A stretch of DNA of 64,000 nucleotides, taken from Aestuariimicrobium sp. p3-SID1156 (GTDB taxonomy: Bacteria > Actinomycetota > Actinomycetes > Propionibacteriales > Propionibacteriaceae). Position numbers and translations under genes: made by a program. The DNA lies in assembly GCF_025144225.1 (NCBI RefSeq), contig NZ_JALXXB010000001.1, positions 496,001-560,000 on the forward strand, read 5' to 3'. Position 1 is the stretch's first letter. Each line of letters begins with the position of its first letter. This document shows, one piece after another, positions 17,136 through 26,968 of the stretch. The notes under the pieces were generated by a model. That model was given only the letters and a program-made list of their open reading frames with translations. It made no database searches and was not told where the DNA came from.

Positions 17136-18013
17136 TTCAGCGACGCGGTGACCTCGGCGAGGATCTTCTGCAGTTCCTCGGGGGTCTTGTCAACGAAGAC
17201 CGCGGAGCCACCGGAGTCCTTGGCCAGAGCGGCACGAACATCCTTGTCAGCGAACAGCTTGCCCAGCTTCAGCAGGGTCTCGTTGTTGGCATCGGCCTTG
17301 CGGACAACGAAGACGTTGATGTAGGGCTCGGCAGCCTTGGAGGAGGCATCGTCGCTGAACAATGCCTTCTTCGGGTCCAGACCGGCGTCGGCCACGAAGT
17401 CGTTGTTCACGACCGCACCGTCAATGGAGGACAGGGCGGTCACGGTCTGCTGGGCGTCCATCGGGGAGACCTTGACCTTGGAGGCGGCGGTGTCGATGTC
17501 CTCCTCGGCGGCGATGACGCCGGTGCCGTCCTTGAGCTTCAACAGCTTGGCCTCGGCCAGCACGTGCAGCGCACGGGACTTGTTGGTCTCGTCGTTGGGG
17601 ACGGCGATCTGCGCACCCTGGGGGATGTCCTCCAGCTTGGTGTGCTTCTTGGAGTAGAGCGCGAGCGGGTAGATCGCGGTGGAGGCGATGGGCACCAGGT
17701 CGGCGTTCTGGTCCTTGTTGTAGCGGGCCAGGTAGAGCAGGTGCTGGAACTGATTGGCGTCCAGGGAGCCGTCCTTCACCGCCGGGTTCTCAGTGGTGTA
17801 GTCGGTGAAGTCCTTGATCTCGACCTTGATGCCGGCCTCTTCGGCCTTCTTCGTGAACACGGTCCACTGTTCCTGGGACGCACCCACGACGCCGATGGTG
17901 ATCGGCTTGTCCTTGCCGTCACCGACGGACTCGGTCTTCTTGCCGCAGCCCGTCAGCAGGAGGGCGAGGGCAGCGGTCAGAGCAACCACTTTCGCGGTCA
18001 GGCTCTTGGTCAT
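17132..18013 (-). CDS. metQ: Methionine-binding lipoprotein
   Basis: Extracellular substrate-binding lipoprotein of the MetNIQ importer, 293 residues. The signal sequence MTKSLTAKVVALTAALALLLTGC ends in a lipobox with Cys23. The NlpA-family fold is shown by TIGVVGASQEQWTVFTKKAEEAGIKVEI, LDANQFQHLLYL and VPNDETNKSRALHVLAEAKLLKL. ATG 18013 has AAAGGAA 6 nt upstream. It leads the operon from a structured untranslated leader. Confidence 0.95.
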   Translation of the reverse strand: MTKSLTAKVVALTAALALLLTGCGKKTESVGDGKDKPITIGVVGASQEQWTVFTKKAEEAGIKVEIKDFTDYTTENPAVKDGSLDANQFQHLLYLARYNKDQNADLVPIASTAIYPLALYSKKHTKLEDIPQGAQIAVPNDETNKSRALHVLAEAKLLKLKDGTGVIAAEEDIDTAASKVKVSPMDAQQTVTALSSIDGAVVNNDFVADAGLDPKKALFSDDASSKAAEPYINVFVVRKADANNETLLKLGKLFADKDVRAALAKDSGGSAVFVDKTPEELQKILAEVTASLK

Positions 18014-18115
18014 TGGTGATTCCTTTCGTTCGGGGCAACAAGCCCCACACCGCAAAGAGCGGCGCGCTGGGTGGGGTGCCGTGCTGGGCACGACGTTCGT
18101 CGCGACAAGCGACGA
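18014..18115 (-). promoter_or_regulatory. Structured metQ leader with mutually exclusive hairpins
   Basis: Three helices can form: GGGGC (18032-18036) with GCCCC (18042-18046) just before the Shine-Dalgarno; GTGCC (18076-18080) with GGCAC (18087-18091); and CGTCGC (18098-18103) with GCGACG (18109-18114). CCCCAC (18043-18048) can instead pair with GTGGGG (18071-18076), excluding the first two helices. This looks like an attenuator or riboswitch, but I cannot fit it to a known SAM class with confidence. Confidence 0.4.
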
Positions 18116-18167
18116 GCTCCAGTTTTGCTCCTGAACCACCGGGCAGGCAACCCATCTCAGATCGCGA

Positions 18168-19559
18168 CTACTCCTGGGGGCGTGCTTTCGCCCTCAGCGA
18201 ATTGATGTCGAGGACGGACGCGGCCGCGACGTCGATCTCCTCGGCATCCTGCTCCCAGGGGTCGAAGATCGGGATCTCATCGGTCGCCTCGACGTAGCCC
18301 TTGGACGGGTCGTAGGGGTTCACCGGGGTCATGCCCTGCTGGGTGACCTGCACCATGGAGGCCTGGGTGACCGCCTCATCCGGCAGTGCGGTGAGGAAGT
18401 CGCGGATGTAGCTGTCGGCCGCCTCCCACAGCGGCACCTCGCGGTTGAAGGCCTGGGACTGGTACCAGCGGTGGTCGAGGACCTCGTGGAAGAACTGGGC
18501 ATTGTCACGCTTGCCGCGCAGTTCGTCAGGGATCCGCCGCACCGTCGGCTCGTAGCACTCGGTGAGCCACTGGTGGGCGACGACGGCCTCGTCCACCCAG
18601 CCCAGGTTGTTGCGTGCCCGATAGGTGTCCAGGTCGTTGAGCATGCGTCGAGCCTGGTTCTCCTCGGCGTCCAGGCCGGTGAGGCGGAGCAGCCGCCGCG
18701 AGTGGTGGCCGGGGTCGACCACCTTGGGCTGGATGCGGATCTGCTCACCGCTGGTGTCGGTGGATACCTCCAGTTCGGCGACGTCGAAGCCCAGCGCATT
18801 GAGCCGGCGAACGCGTCCCTCGATGCGGTGGATCTCGCCGCCGGAGAACTCCTCGACGCCAGTCAGCTCGCTCCACAGCTCGTTGTAGCGGGCCTCGATG
18901 GTGTCAACCAGGGTCAGGGGGTCGAGCGAGCTGTCGAGCAGGCCGCCGGCCTCGAGGTCGAGGAACTCGCCGAACAGGTTGGTGCGCGCGATCGTGAGGT
19001 CGTGCAGCCGCTGGCCGTCGGTGAGCTTGTCGTGCAGCTCGCCGGTTTCAGCGTCCACCAGCCAGGCGGCGAAGGAGTCGGCATCGCGGCGGAACAGGAC
19101 GTTGGAGAGCGACACGTCACCCCAGAGGAAACCCAGCAGGTGCAGCTGGGCGAGCAGCACCACGAGAGCGTCCAGCAGCCGCATCACGGTGTCCTGGCGC
19201 ACACCTGAGTGGAACAGGGAGCGGTAGGGCAGCGAGAAGGACAGGTGCCGGGTGATCAGGATCGGGTCGAGCTGGGTGCCGTCGCGGGTCAGGCGCCCAC
19301 TCACCACGGCCACCGGCTCGACACTATGGGCGCCGAGCCGACGCAGGTCGTGGAGCAGCCGGTACTCGTGCACGGCCAGGTGCTCGATGACCTCCTTGGC
19401 GGCGTAGACCTCGTCGCCGACCCGGATGAACCGCACCACATGTCGGGAGATACCTCGGGGCAGCGCAACCAGCAGGTCGGTGGGCCATTCCTCGAGCGGC
19501 GTCGACCAGGGCAGCGGGATCAACCGCGAGTCGGGCTGGGAGGAGAGGAAGCGTGGCAC
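18168..19559 (-). CDS. DUF4032 protein with kinase-like fold
   Basis: Cytosolic protein of 463 residues with features of a lipopolysaccharide-kinase-like or Kdo-kinase-like core. ITRHLSFSLPYRSLF is followed by a catalytic-loop-like LHLLGFLWGDVSLSNVLFRRD and AAWLVDAETGELHD in place of DFG. A C-terminal helical region (about 270-420) resembles DUF4032. Substrate is unknown. GTG 19559 starts PRFLSSQPDSRLIPL. CAGACT lies six nt upstream, a weak leaderless -10. Divergent from the uracil-DNA glycosylase gene, 45 bp apart. Confidence 0.75.
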   Translation of the reverse strand: MPRFLSSQPDSRLIPLPWSTPLEEWPTDLLVALPRGISRHVVRFIRVGDEVYAAKEVIEHLAVHEYRLLHDLRRLGAHSVEPVAVVSGRLTRDGTQLDPILITRHLSFSLPYRSLFHSGVRQDTVMRLLDALVVLLAQLHLLGFLWGDVSLSNVLFRRDADSFAAWLVDAETGELHDKLTDGQRLHDLTIARTNLFGEFLDLEAGGLLDSSLDPLTLVDTIEARYNELWSELTGVEEFSGGEIHRIEGRVRRLNALGFDVAELEVSTDTSGEQIRIQPKVVDPGHHSRRLLRLTGLDAEENQARRMLNDLDTYRARNNLGWVDEAVVAHQWLTECYEPTVRRIPDELRGKRDNAQFFHEVLDHRWYQSQAFNREVPLWEAADSYIRDFLTALPDEAVTQASMVQVTQQGMTPVNPYDPSKGYVEATDEIPIFDPWEQDAEEIDVAAASVLDINSLRAKARPQE

Positions 19560-19592
19560 CCTGCCAGTCTGCCAGCCGACTGCCTCTCCCAC

Positions 19593-19604
19593 TAGCCTCA
19601 CCCC
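19593..19604 (+). promoter_or_regulatory. Leaderless -10 promoter of the uracil-DNA glycosylase gene
   Basis: TAGCCT (19593-19598), six nt, ATG 19605. Confidence 0.55.
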
Positions 19605-20474
19605 ATGGAGCACTTGCCGAATCCACTCACCGGACAGCTCTTCGACTCCCCGGTCCCGCCCGGAACCGGGTGGCCCGGCGACCCTGCAACGGCCGAGACT
19701 GCGGTCGCCGCAGCGCCTGCCGAGGTGCGCCACCTGGCACGTACGGCCACCACGCTCGAGGAGTTGGACGCAGTGATCTCCGTCTGTCGCGCCTGCCCTC
19801 GGCTGGTGGCCTGGCGGGAGGAGGTGGCTGAGAGCAAGCGCAAGTCCTTCGCTGACCAGCCCTATTGGGGACGCCCGGTGCCCTCCTTCGGGGACTCTTC
19901 CGCCCGGCTCCTGGTGCTGGGTTTGGCGCCGGCAGCGCATGGCGCCAACCGCACCGGTCGCATGTTCACCGGTGACCGCTCCGGGGACTGGATCTTCGCC
20001 GGGCTCCACCGGGCCGGCCTCGCCACCCAGGCGACCTCGGTGTATGCAGGGGACGGGCAGGAACTCCTCGGCGTCCGGATGGTGGCCCCGGTGCACTGCG
20101 CGCCCCCGGCGAACGCGCCCACCACCACGGAGAAGGCGACCTGTTCAGGCTGGCTGGATCGTGAACTCGCGCTGCTCACCGAGGTCGGTGCGATCCTCGC
20201 TCTGGGTGGGATCGCCTGGCAGGCGGCACACACCACGGCGGTCAGGCTGGGCTGGAAGGTGCCGAAGCCCCGCACCCCCTTCGGGCATGGTGCCACCAGC
20301 ACCTTCACCCGCCCCGACGGGCGCGAGGTCACGCTGGTCGGTTGTTACCACGTCTCCCAGCAGAACACCTTCACCGGCAGACTCACCGAATCCATGCTGG
20401 ACGCGGTCATCCAGCAGGCGTGGGAGTGTGCCCACCACACCAGTTCTGGTCATCCCCACACCCTGGACAGGTGA
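19605..20474 (+). CDS. Family 5 uracil-DNA glycosylase (UdgB type)
   Basis: Iron-sulfur base-excision repair enzyme that removes uracil and other deaminated bases, 289 residues. Motif 1 is [26 protein letters not shown], where Ala replaces the usual catalytic polar residue, typical of family 5. The late motif is [14 protein letters not shown]. Cysteines in CRACPRL and in the [15 protein letters not shown] region fit the 4Fe-4S ligands. Leaderless ATG. The last 68 bp overlap trhO on the opposite strand. Confidence 0.92.
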   Translation: MEHLPNPLTGQLFDSPVPPGTGWPGDPATAETAVAAAPAEVRHLARTATTLEELDAVISVCRACPRLVAWREEVAESKRKSFADQPYWGRPVPSFGDSSARLLVLGLAPAAHGANRTGRMFTGDRSGDWIFAGLHRAGLATQATSVYAGDGQELLGVRMVAPVHCAPPANAPTTTEKATCSGWLDRELALLTEVGAILALGGIAWQAAHTTAVRLGWKVPKPRTPFGHGATSTFTRPDGREVTLVGCYHVSQQNTFTGRLTESMLDAVIQQAWECAHHTSSGHPHTLDR

Positions 20475-21312
20475 CCAGCCGCTCCTGGCAGGCGGGGTCC
20501 GAGCAGTTCTGCAGCCGGCTGGTCGGCTCGCCGCACCGGTGGCAGCGCCCGATCACGGTGGCGTCGGGCCCAAGGTCGACCACCGACCGTTTGTCGAAGA
20601 CGGTGAGCCCGCCCTCCCACAGCCCGGTGTTGCCGAAGCGCTCGCCATAACGGACGATGCCGCCCTCGATCTGGTAGACCTGCTCGAACCCGCGATGGCG
20701 CATCAGTGCCGAGAGCACCTCGCAGCGGATCCCGCCGGTGCAGTAGGTGATCACCGGCCGGTCCTTGAGGTGGTCGTACTTCCCGGAGTCCAGCTCGCGC
20801 ACGAAGTCGTGGGTGGTGGAGGTGTCGGGGACGATCGCGCCGCGGAAGCGTCCCACGGCTGCCTCGATGGCATTGCGCCCATCGAAGAAGACCGCATCGG
20901 GGTGCGACTCGACCAGCTCATGCACCTCATCGGGGCTCAGGTGGGTGCCGCCACCCACGATGCCCTCGGCGTCCACCTCGACCTCACCGGGGACGCCGAA
21001 GCTGACGATCTCGTCGCGGGCCCGCACCCGCAGCTTGGGGAAGTCGAGCGAATAGCCCTCCGCGTCCAGGCCGGTCCCCTCGGACCATTTCCAGTCGATG
21101 TCGCGGAACGCGGGGTAGGTGCGGCAGGCCTTGATGTACTGCTTGCAGGCCTCGACGGCGCCGCCGACGGTACCGTTGATGCCATGCGGGCTGACGATGA
21201 TCCGGCCGCGCAGTTTCAGCGAGCGGCACAGTTCCCACTGCCACAGACGCACTGCCTCGGGGTCGGCCAGCGGGGTGAAGCGGTAGTAGAGCAGGATCTT
21301 CGGCACGGGCAC
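20407..21312 (-). CDS. trhO: tRNA uridine-34 hydroxylase (rhodanese domain), TrhO
   Basis: Catalyses oxygen-dependent hydroxylation of wobble uridine in tRNA. The 301-residue protein has the N-terminal acylphosphatase-like domain ([37 protein letters not shown]). The rhodanese domain contains [17 protein letters not shown] and the active-site loop [10 protein letters not shown] Cys-rich C-terminus follows ([26 protein letters not shown]). GTG 21312 is chosen because CATAAT lies six nt upstream; GTG 21306 is an alternative. Confidence 0.92.
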   Translation of the reverse strand: MPVPKILLYYRFTPLADPEAVRLWQWELCRSLKLRGRIIVSPHGINGTVGGAVEACKQYIKACRTYPAFRDIDWKWSEGTGLDAEGYSLDFPKLRVRARDEIVSFGVPGEVEVDAEGIVGGGTHLSPDEVHELVESHPDAVFFDGRNAIEAAVGRFRGAIVPDTSTTHDFVRELDSGKYDHLKDRPVITYCTGGIRCEVLSALMRHRGFEQVYQIEGGIVRYGERFGNTGLWEGGLTVFDKRSVVDLGPDATVIGRCHRCGEPTSRLQNCSDPACQERLVTCPGCGDDQNWCGGHTPTPAG

Positions 21313-21324
21313 CGGGCCATTATG
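21313..21324 (-). promoter_or_regulatory. Leaderless -10 promoter of trhO
   Basis: The minus strand reads CATAAT (21324-21319), six nt, then GTG 21312. Confidence 0.45.
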
Positions 21325-21343
21325 GCGTGTCCACATGGTGGGA

Positions 21344-21356
21344 TATCCTTCGGCCC
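21344..21356 (+). promoter_or_regulatory. Leaderless -10 promoter of the marC-like gene
   Basis: TATCCT (21344-21349), seven nt, GTG 21357. It supports the shorter start over GTG 21327. Confidence 0.5.
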
Positions 21357-21950
21357 GTGACTTTTACCTCCGCTGCCCTGACGTTCCTCCTCGTGATGGA
21401 CCCGTTGGGCAATGTGCCGCTCTTCCTGGCGGCCCTGCGGCACACGGCTCCCGAACGCCGGATCAAGGTGGTGCTCCGCGAGCTGCTGATTGCGCTGGTG
21501 CTGATGCTGGTCTTCCTGGGGCTGGGGCGCAGCATGCTGTCGGTGCTGCACGTCTCGGAGGAGGCGCTGACGGTTTCCGGTGGCGTGATCCTGCTCTTGA
21601 TCGCGGTCCGGATGATTTTCCCCAGCGAGGATGCCAACCTGCAGGAGGTCGTCCACGGGGAGCCCTTCATCGTGCCGCTGGCGGTGCCCTACATCGCTGG
21701 CCCCTCGCTGCTGGCCACCGAGATCCTGGTGGTGAGTTCGGGACGCCCGGGGCAGTGGCCGTTGTGGCTTGCTGCGTTGCTGGTGGCCTGGGCGCTCTCG
21801 GCCGTGGTGCTGCTCGCCTCAGGCTGGCTGCAGCGTTACCTGGGTGACAAGGCGCTGACCGCCATCGAGAGGTTGATGGGCATGGTGCTGGTCATGATCG
21901 GTGTCCAGATGCTCATGGATGGCATCGGCCACTACGCAGCCACCTTCTGA
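21357..21950 (+). CDS. MarC/YhgN-family integral membrane protein
   Basis: Polytopic membrane protein of 197 residues with about six helices. The family signature [26 protein letters not shown] opens the protein, and [17 protein letters not shown] and [20 protein letters not shown] follow. Despite the name, MarC proteins are not established drug-efflux pumps and the substrate is unknown. GTG 21357 is set by the TATCCT box and by alignment of the start to the family. Confidence 0.88.
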   Translation: MTFTSAALTFLLVMDPLGNVPLFLAALRHTAPERRIKVVLRELLIALVLMLVFLGLGRSMLSVLHVSEEALTVSGGVILLLIAVRMIFPSEDANLQEVVHGEPFIVPLAVPYIAGPSLLATEILVVSSGRPGQWPLWLAALLVAWALSAVVLLASGWLQRYLGDKALTAIERLMGMVLVMIGVQMLMDGIGHYAATF

Positions 21951-21971
21951 TCCCCTCGCAGTACACGACAA

Positions 21972-21995
21972 AGGGCCCGGCCGAAGCCGGGCCCT
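21972..21995. terminator. Bidirectional hairpin between marC-like and msmK-like genes
   Basis: Perfect 10-bp stem AGGGCCCGGC (21972-21981) and GCCGGGCCCT (21986-21995) with loop CGAA. It lies between convergent genes. Confidence 0.75.
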
Positions 21996-22017
21996 CTGCT
22001 GTTGTCGCGGTGCGACC

Positions 22018-23115
<1,098 letters not shown>

Positions 23116-23325
23116 GCCAATTGTCCTTTCCACGGGCAGGTACGTGCCCGACGATCCGTAGTGGAGTGTCCCCCGAAGGGGCTTCACAAAAGATACCCCC
23201 ACACCCTGACAAAACTGGAAACGGGTCCGGAAAGTAATCAAGTGGTTACCTCTCCGGCCCCACTGGGACGCGACCAGCAGTCTCGGCTTGCTCCTCGTCA
23301 CCGCGGTGGGGGGCTGACCGCCCAG

Positions 23326-23338
23326 TACTCTCGGACGC
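23326..23338 (+). promoter_or_regulatory. Leaderless -10 promoter of the VTT-kinase pair
   Basis: TACTCT (23326-23331), seven nt, GTG 23339. Confidence 0.55.
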
Positions 23339-24046
23339 GTGAGTGAACCCAACAGCACCCAGCCCACCGCCACCAAGGAGTGGTGGCAGGAGGAGGGCAT
23401 GCCCTGGAAGCAAAAGCCGGGGCGCCAGGACTACTGGTGCCTGGGCTGGATCATGTTCATGGGTATCTTCGGGCTGGCGATGCTGCCCCTGCGCGGCTGG
23501 CTGCTGGGGCTCAATCCACCCCTGCTGGTGGCGCTGACCGGGTCGCGCTCGGGCACTGCGGCGATGGGCGCCCTCGCCTCCCAGGGGCTCGCGCCCCACT
23601 GGTACTGGTACCTGCTCGCCGGGACGATCATGTCGATCAAGTTCGACTGGGTCTTCTGGTGGGCGGGCAAACTGTGGGGCCGGGGCATGATTGAGGTCTG
23701 GGCGGGACGCAGTGAGCGGGCGGGGAAGAACTATGCGCGCGCCGAACGCTGGGCGCAGAAGCTGGGCTGGCTGGGCATGTTCATTGCCTACATCCCCATC
23801 CCGCTGCCGCTGATGCAGGTGATCTTCGTGCTGGCGGGCGCCTCGCGGATGAGCCTGAAAAAGTTCGTGGCGCTGGACTTCCTGGCGTCCACCGTCTGGC
23901 TGCTCGGCTACTTCGCGCTGGGTTGGGTGGTCGGGAAGCCGGCCGTCGAGCTGCTCAAGGAGTACGCCAAGATCGCCAACTACGTCGCCATCGCGTTGAT
24001 CGTGTTCATCGTTGTCGGTCCGATGTTCCAGCGGCGCAAGGGCTGA
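23339..24046 (+). CDS. DedA/VTT-family membrane protein
   Basis: Integral membrane protein of 235 residues with about five helices and a charged cytoplasmic N-terminus. The VTT (SNARE-associated) pattern is seen in MSIKFDWVFWWAGKLWGRGMIEVWAG and the re-entrant-like GMFIAYIPIPLPLMQVIFVLAGASRMSLKKFVALD. DedA proteins are linked to lipid-carrier and phospholipid scrambling, but substrate here is unknown. The stop overlaps the start of the following kinase by 1 nt (TGATG), so the two are translated together. Confidence 0.85.
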   Translation: MSEPNSTQPTATKEWWQEEGMPWKQKPGRQDYWCLGWIMFMGIFGLAMLPLRGWLLGLNPPLLVALTGSRSGTAAMGALASQGLAPHWYWYLLAGTIMSIKFDWVFWWAGKLWGRGMIEVWAGRSERAGKNYARAERWAQKLGWLGMFIAYIPIPLPLMQVIFVLAGASRMSLKKFVALDFLASTVWLLGYFALGWVVGKPAVELLKEYAKIANYVAIALIVFIVVGPMFQRRKG

Positions 24047-25404
24047 TGGCGTCCCCGGGTCGGCTGGGCAGCCGCTACCAGCTCGAGGAGCTCATCGGGC
24101 GCGGTGGCATGGGCGAGGTGTGGCGCGGCACGGACGACGAGGGGAATGCGCTGGCCTTCAAGGTCCTCCATTCCCACTACCTCGACGACGAGGACATGCT
24201 GCGCCGGTTCATCTCCGAGCGACGACTGCTCACCGACATCGACCACCCGAACCTGGTCAAGGTGCACGACCTGGTCCTGGAGGGCTCGACGCTCGCGATC
24301 GTGATGGAACTGGTGGAGGGCGGCGACCTGCGCCGGTTGATCCAGCAATGCGGGCCATTGGCTCCGGCCGACATCGCGGCGGTGGGGGCACAGATCGCCG
24401 AAGGGCTGGCCGCCATCCACGCCCAGCGGATCGTGCACCGGGACATCAAGCCCGAGAACGTGCTCATTGCCCCGGAGCCCACCGGGGCGCTCGCCAAGAT
24501 CACCGACTTCGGCGTCGCGCGGCTCTCCGCGGACGACCTGACTGTGGACCGCACCACCGTCGTTGCCGGCACCCCGCAGTACATGGCTCCCGAAGTGGTG
24601 CAGGGACGCGTCCCCACCCCGCAGTCGGACCTCTACTCACTCGGATTGGTCCTGTACGAGCTGGCCTGCGGCGTCACTCCCTTCCAGGGGCGTTCCCCGG
24701 CCGGGGTGATGTACGCCCAGGCGAACGATGTTCCGAGCCGGCCCGTTGGTGTCCCTGACCCGCTGTGGGAGGCCATCGAGCGGTTGCTCCACAAGGAGCC
24801 CACCCAGCGTCCCAGCGATGCCCGCGTGGTCGCCCACCACCTCACCACGCTCCGGCAGTACCTGACAGGATTGCCTGCCGCGCCCAGGCTTCAGGAGCCC
24901 CCACCATCCACGCCCCTGTCCCAGCCGGCGCACCAGGTCGCGGCGGTGCCTGCGCTCCCGCCGGCGAGGAAGCGCCGGTTCCCGTGGGTCGTGGTGCTGA
25001 TCCTGCTGGCGCTGCTGCCGGCCGGCTATGCCGCATCAGCCCTGGTGCGTCCAGTGCCGACGGAGGTCGACCCTCCGCGGCCGACTCCCACGGCCTCCGC
25101 CAGCCCGACACCCAGCCCCACCCACAGCACGACGCAGCCCACCTCGGAGACCCCGACGCCGAGCCCAACCTTCCCGCCGAGCGTGAAGGCGTGCACCGAG
25201 CGGGTGGGCGTCAACGAGAACACCACCTGCCCCTTCGCCCAGAACGTCGCCCGGGCCTGGGAAGCAGAGGGCAGCAGGACCGACGTGGTCGAGGTCACCG
25301 CCTGGAGCCCCGCGGTTCGCAAGGACATCACGATGACCTGCGTGCCCGGGCAGGTCGTGATCTGCACCGGCGGGAACCGGGCGGCGGTCTACATCAAGCC
25401 CTGA
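24046..25404 (+). CDS. Transmembrane Ser/Thr protein kinase (PknB-like, no PASTA)
   Basis: Hanks-type kinase of 452 residues. The kinase domain (about 10-275) has the Gly loop IGRGGMGEVWRG, Lys39 (AFKVL), catalytic loop HRDIKPENV (Asp133), DFG (154-156) and activation-loop GTPQYMAPE. A Pro-rich juxtamembrane segment leads to one membrane helix (about 310-332). A Thr/Pro/Ser linker and a small extracellular domain with four Cys (KACTERVGVNENTTCPFAQNVA... MTCVPGQVVIC) follow. Two disulfides are likely. It lacks the muropeptide-binding PASTA repeats. Coupled to the VTT gene. Confidence 0.95.
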   Translation: MASPGRLGSRYQLEELIGRGGMGEVWRGTDDEGNALAFKVLHSHYLDDEDMLRRFISERRLLTDIDHPNLVKVHDLVLEGSTLAIVMELVEGGDLRRLIQQCGPLAPADIAAVGAQIAEGLAAIHAQRIVHRDIKPENVLIAPEPTGALAKITDFGVARLSADDLTVDRTTVVAGTPQYMAPEVVQGRVPTPQSDLYSLGLVLYELACGVTPFQGRSPAGVMYAQANDVPSRPVGVPDPLWEAIERLLHKEPTQRPSDARVVAHHLTTLRQYLTGLPAAPRLQEPPPSTPLSQPAHQVAAVPALPPARKRRFPWVVVLILLALLPAGYAASALVRPVPTEVDPPRPTPTASASPTPSPTHSTTQPTSETPTPSPTFPPSVKACTERVGVNENTTCPFAQNVARAWEAEGSRTDVVEVTAWSPAVRKDITMTCVPGQVVICTGGNRAAVYIKP

Positions 25405-26223
25405 TCACAGCGCGTTGGCCAGGGTCGTCAGGGCCTGCGTGCCCTCGCCGAAGGAACCGGCCTCGACGGCCATGGCCACCGGGAGCCGACCACCCGGGGT
25501 CTCGAACCAACCGAATTGGCGCACCAGGTAGCCGCCCTGCCGCGCCGGCCCCCAGCCGCCCTTGGCCACCGGCCGGGTGCGGTCAGCGATACCCCAGTGC
25601 TGCTGGGCGTCCAGGTGGCGCATGTCCTCCAGCAGCGCGCCGCTGTCGGGCAGGGAGGCGAATCCCAACAGGTAGCGCAGCTGGTCATCGGTCTCCCAGG
25701 GTGTCTGTCCGAAGACCGACCAGGGCGCCTGCAGGCGGGTGGTCGGCACCATGGTGCGCTGGTCGCCGCCGCGTCGTAGTTCCTGGGTGAGCCGCCCAGC
25801 ACGGTGCACGTCGTTGCTGCCCAGGGACGCCCACAGTCTCTCCGCGGCGTCGTTGTCCGAGGCGCGGATGGCGGCGCGCTTGTCAGCGGCCGAGCCCGAG
25901 GTCGCCACCAGGACGAGGGGTACCTTGATGGTCGACCACGCCGGAGCCGCCGTGAGCGAGCCGGCGGAGCGGACGGTGTCGTCCCACCAGGACATGCTGA
26001 TCCGCGCGCCTCGCCGTTCCAGCCCGGCCACGACTATGGCAGGGGACTGGCGGGGGCGCGCCCACCGGGCGGTGGGGCTCCTCCCCGGCGCCGAACTCGT
26101 CGGGCGCAGGACCGCGGTCTGGCGCGGCGTGGGTGGTGCTTCCGACGACGGCGCCACCTGCTCCGGCGTTCGTGAGCATCCGACCAGCCCCAGACCGGCC
26201 AGCACCACCGTCCGGCGGCGCAT
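25405..26223 (-). CDS. Lipoprotein with class A beta-lactamase/PBP fold
   Basis: Exported lipoprotein of 272 residues (MRRRTVVLAGLGLVGC, Cys16). A Pro/Ser linker precedes a serine-hydrolase domain with SxxK as Ser97-Thr-Ile-Lys100, SDN at residues 122-124 and KGG at 221-223. These three elements in order match the class A beta-lactamase superfamily. The domain is short and diverged, so a DD-peptidase-like or other serine hydrolase role is as likely as beta-lactam hydrolysis. Starts 3 nt after the methyltransferase stop; ends flush against the kinase gene. Confidence 0.78.
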   Translation of the reverse strand: MRRRTVVLAGLGLVGCSRTPEQVAPSSEAPPTPRQTAVLRPTSSAPGRSPTARWARPRQSPAIVVAGLERRGARISMSWWDDTVRSAGSLTAAPAWSTIKVPLVLVATSGSAADKRAAIRASDNDAAERLWASLGSNDVHRAGRLTQELRRGGDQRTMVPTTRLQAPWSVFGQTPWETDDQLRYLLGFASLPDSGALLEDMRHLDAQQHWGIADRTRPVAKGGWGPARQGGYLVRQFGWFETPGGRLPVAMAVEAGSFGEGTQALTTLANAL

Positions 26224-26226
26224 GGC

Positions 26227-26838
26227 TCAGGCCTTGCGGAAGATGGCGACGAGGAAGTTGTCGCCGTCCCTGTAGGGGCGCAGGTCCCAGGTGGACAGCG
26301 CCAGATCCAGCTCGAGACCACCCTCGGCGGCGTCCGCCATGAAGTCGTTGAAGTCGTAGCCACGGCCGGCGCCGAAGCCGATGGCGCAGCGTCCCTCGTC
26401 GGACAGGTGCTGGGCGAATCGACGCAGGACCTCAGTCCGGGTGCTCTCGGCCAGGAAGCCCATCACATTGCCCGCGCACACGATCGCATCGAACTTCTCG
26501 GCGACGCCGCGGGCGGGAAGGTCCATCTCGGCCAGGTCACCAACGAGGTACCGCGGCCCCGGATGGTCCTCCTGCGCAGCCTTGATCAGCCCCGGGTCCA
26601 CGTCGACGCCGACCACCTTGTGGCCCAGGAGGTGCAGGCGTCCGGCGACGCGGCCGGGGCCGCACCCGGCGTCGAGGATGTGGGCCTGGCGCGGGACCAT
26701 CGCGTCGATCATCCGGGCCTCGCCATCGAGGTCATGGCCCTGGGCGGCCATCACCTTGAATCGTTGGATGTAGCGGGCAGTGTGCTGGGGGTCTGCTTCG
26801 ATGATGCGCTGCCACGTGGACGCTTCTGGGTGGGTCAC
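26227..26838 (-). CDS. SAM-dependent class I methyltransferase
   Basis: Soluble methyltransferase of 203 residues. The SAM-binding motif I is ILDAGCGPGRVAGRL, followed by VVGVDVDPGLIKAAQ (motif II) and YLVGDLAEMDLP, then FDAIVCAGNVMGFL. Substrate is unknown. GTG 26838 is supported by TACGAT six nt upstream. It is probably co-transcribed with the lipoprotein gene downstream. Confidence 0.88.
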   Translation of the reverse strand: MTHPEASTWQRIIEADPQHTARYIQRFKVMAAQGHDLDGEARMIDAMVPRQAHILDAGCGPGRVAGRLHLLGHKVVGVDVDPGLIKAAQEDHPGPRYLVGDLAEMDLPARGVAEKFDAIVCAGNVMGFLAESTRTEVLRRFAQHLSDEGRCAIGFGAGRGYDFNDFMADAAEGGLELDLALSTWDLRPYRDGDNFLVAIFRKA

Positions 26839-26850
26839 CGCACCATCGTA
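26839..26850 (-). promoter_or_regulatory. Leaderless -10 promoter of the methyltransferase gene
   Basis: The minus strand reads TACGAT (26850-26845), six nt, then GTG 26838. Confidence 0.55.
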
Positions 26851-26888
26851 GCCATGGCACAATGGACGGCGACCCACCCCCGGGTCAT

Positions 26889-26961
26889 GCCTCCGTAGCT
26901 CAGTTGGTAGAGCGCCTCTCTTGTAAAGAGGATGTCGTGGGTTCGAATCCTGTCGGAGGCT
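26889..26961 (+). tRNA. tRNA-Thr (anticodon TGT)
   Basis: Full cloverleaf of 73 nt. The acceptor arms GCCTCCG and CGGAGGC pair perfectly; the D arm is GCTC/GAGC, the anticodon stem CCTCT/AGAGG with loop CTTGTAA, and the T loop TTCGAAT. The anticodon is TGT. CCA is not encoded. Confidence 0.97.
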
Positions 26962-26968
26962 CCGCGAA

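Noticed and set aside
18031..18160. SAM-IV-like fragments (ACAAGCCCC, GGTGGGGTGCC, GGCAACCC) on the plus strand
   Set aside because: They are antisense to metQ, in the wrong order and spacing, and no plus-strand gene follows. Kept only as a prompt to test the sense leader.
21327..21356. GTG 21327 as the marC-like start
   Set aside because: Gives a non-family N-terminus (STWWDILRP) and ignores the TATCCT box 7 nt before GTG 21357.
25405..26223. Calling the SxxK/SDN/KGG lipoprotein an antibiotic-resistance beta-lactamase
   Set aside because: Motifs place it in the superfamily, but the domain is short and diverged and no Glu166-type omega-loop Glu could be identified.
26867..26961. A second tRNA near tRNA-Thr
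   Set aside because: Only one cloverleaf folds; flanking sequence is the manA 3' end and the methyltransferase promoter.
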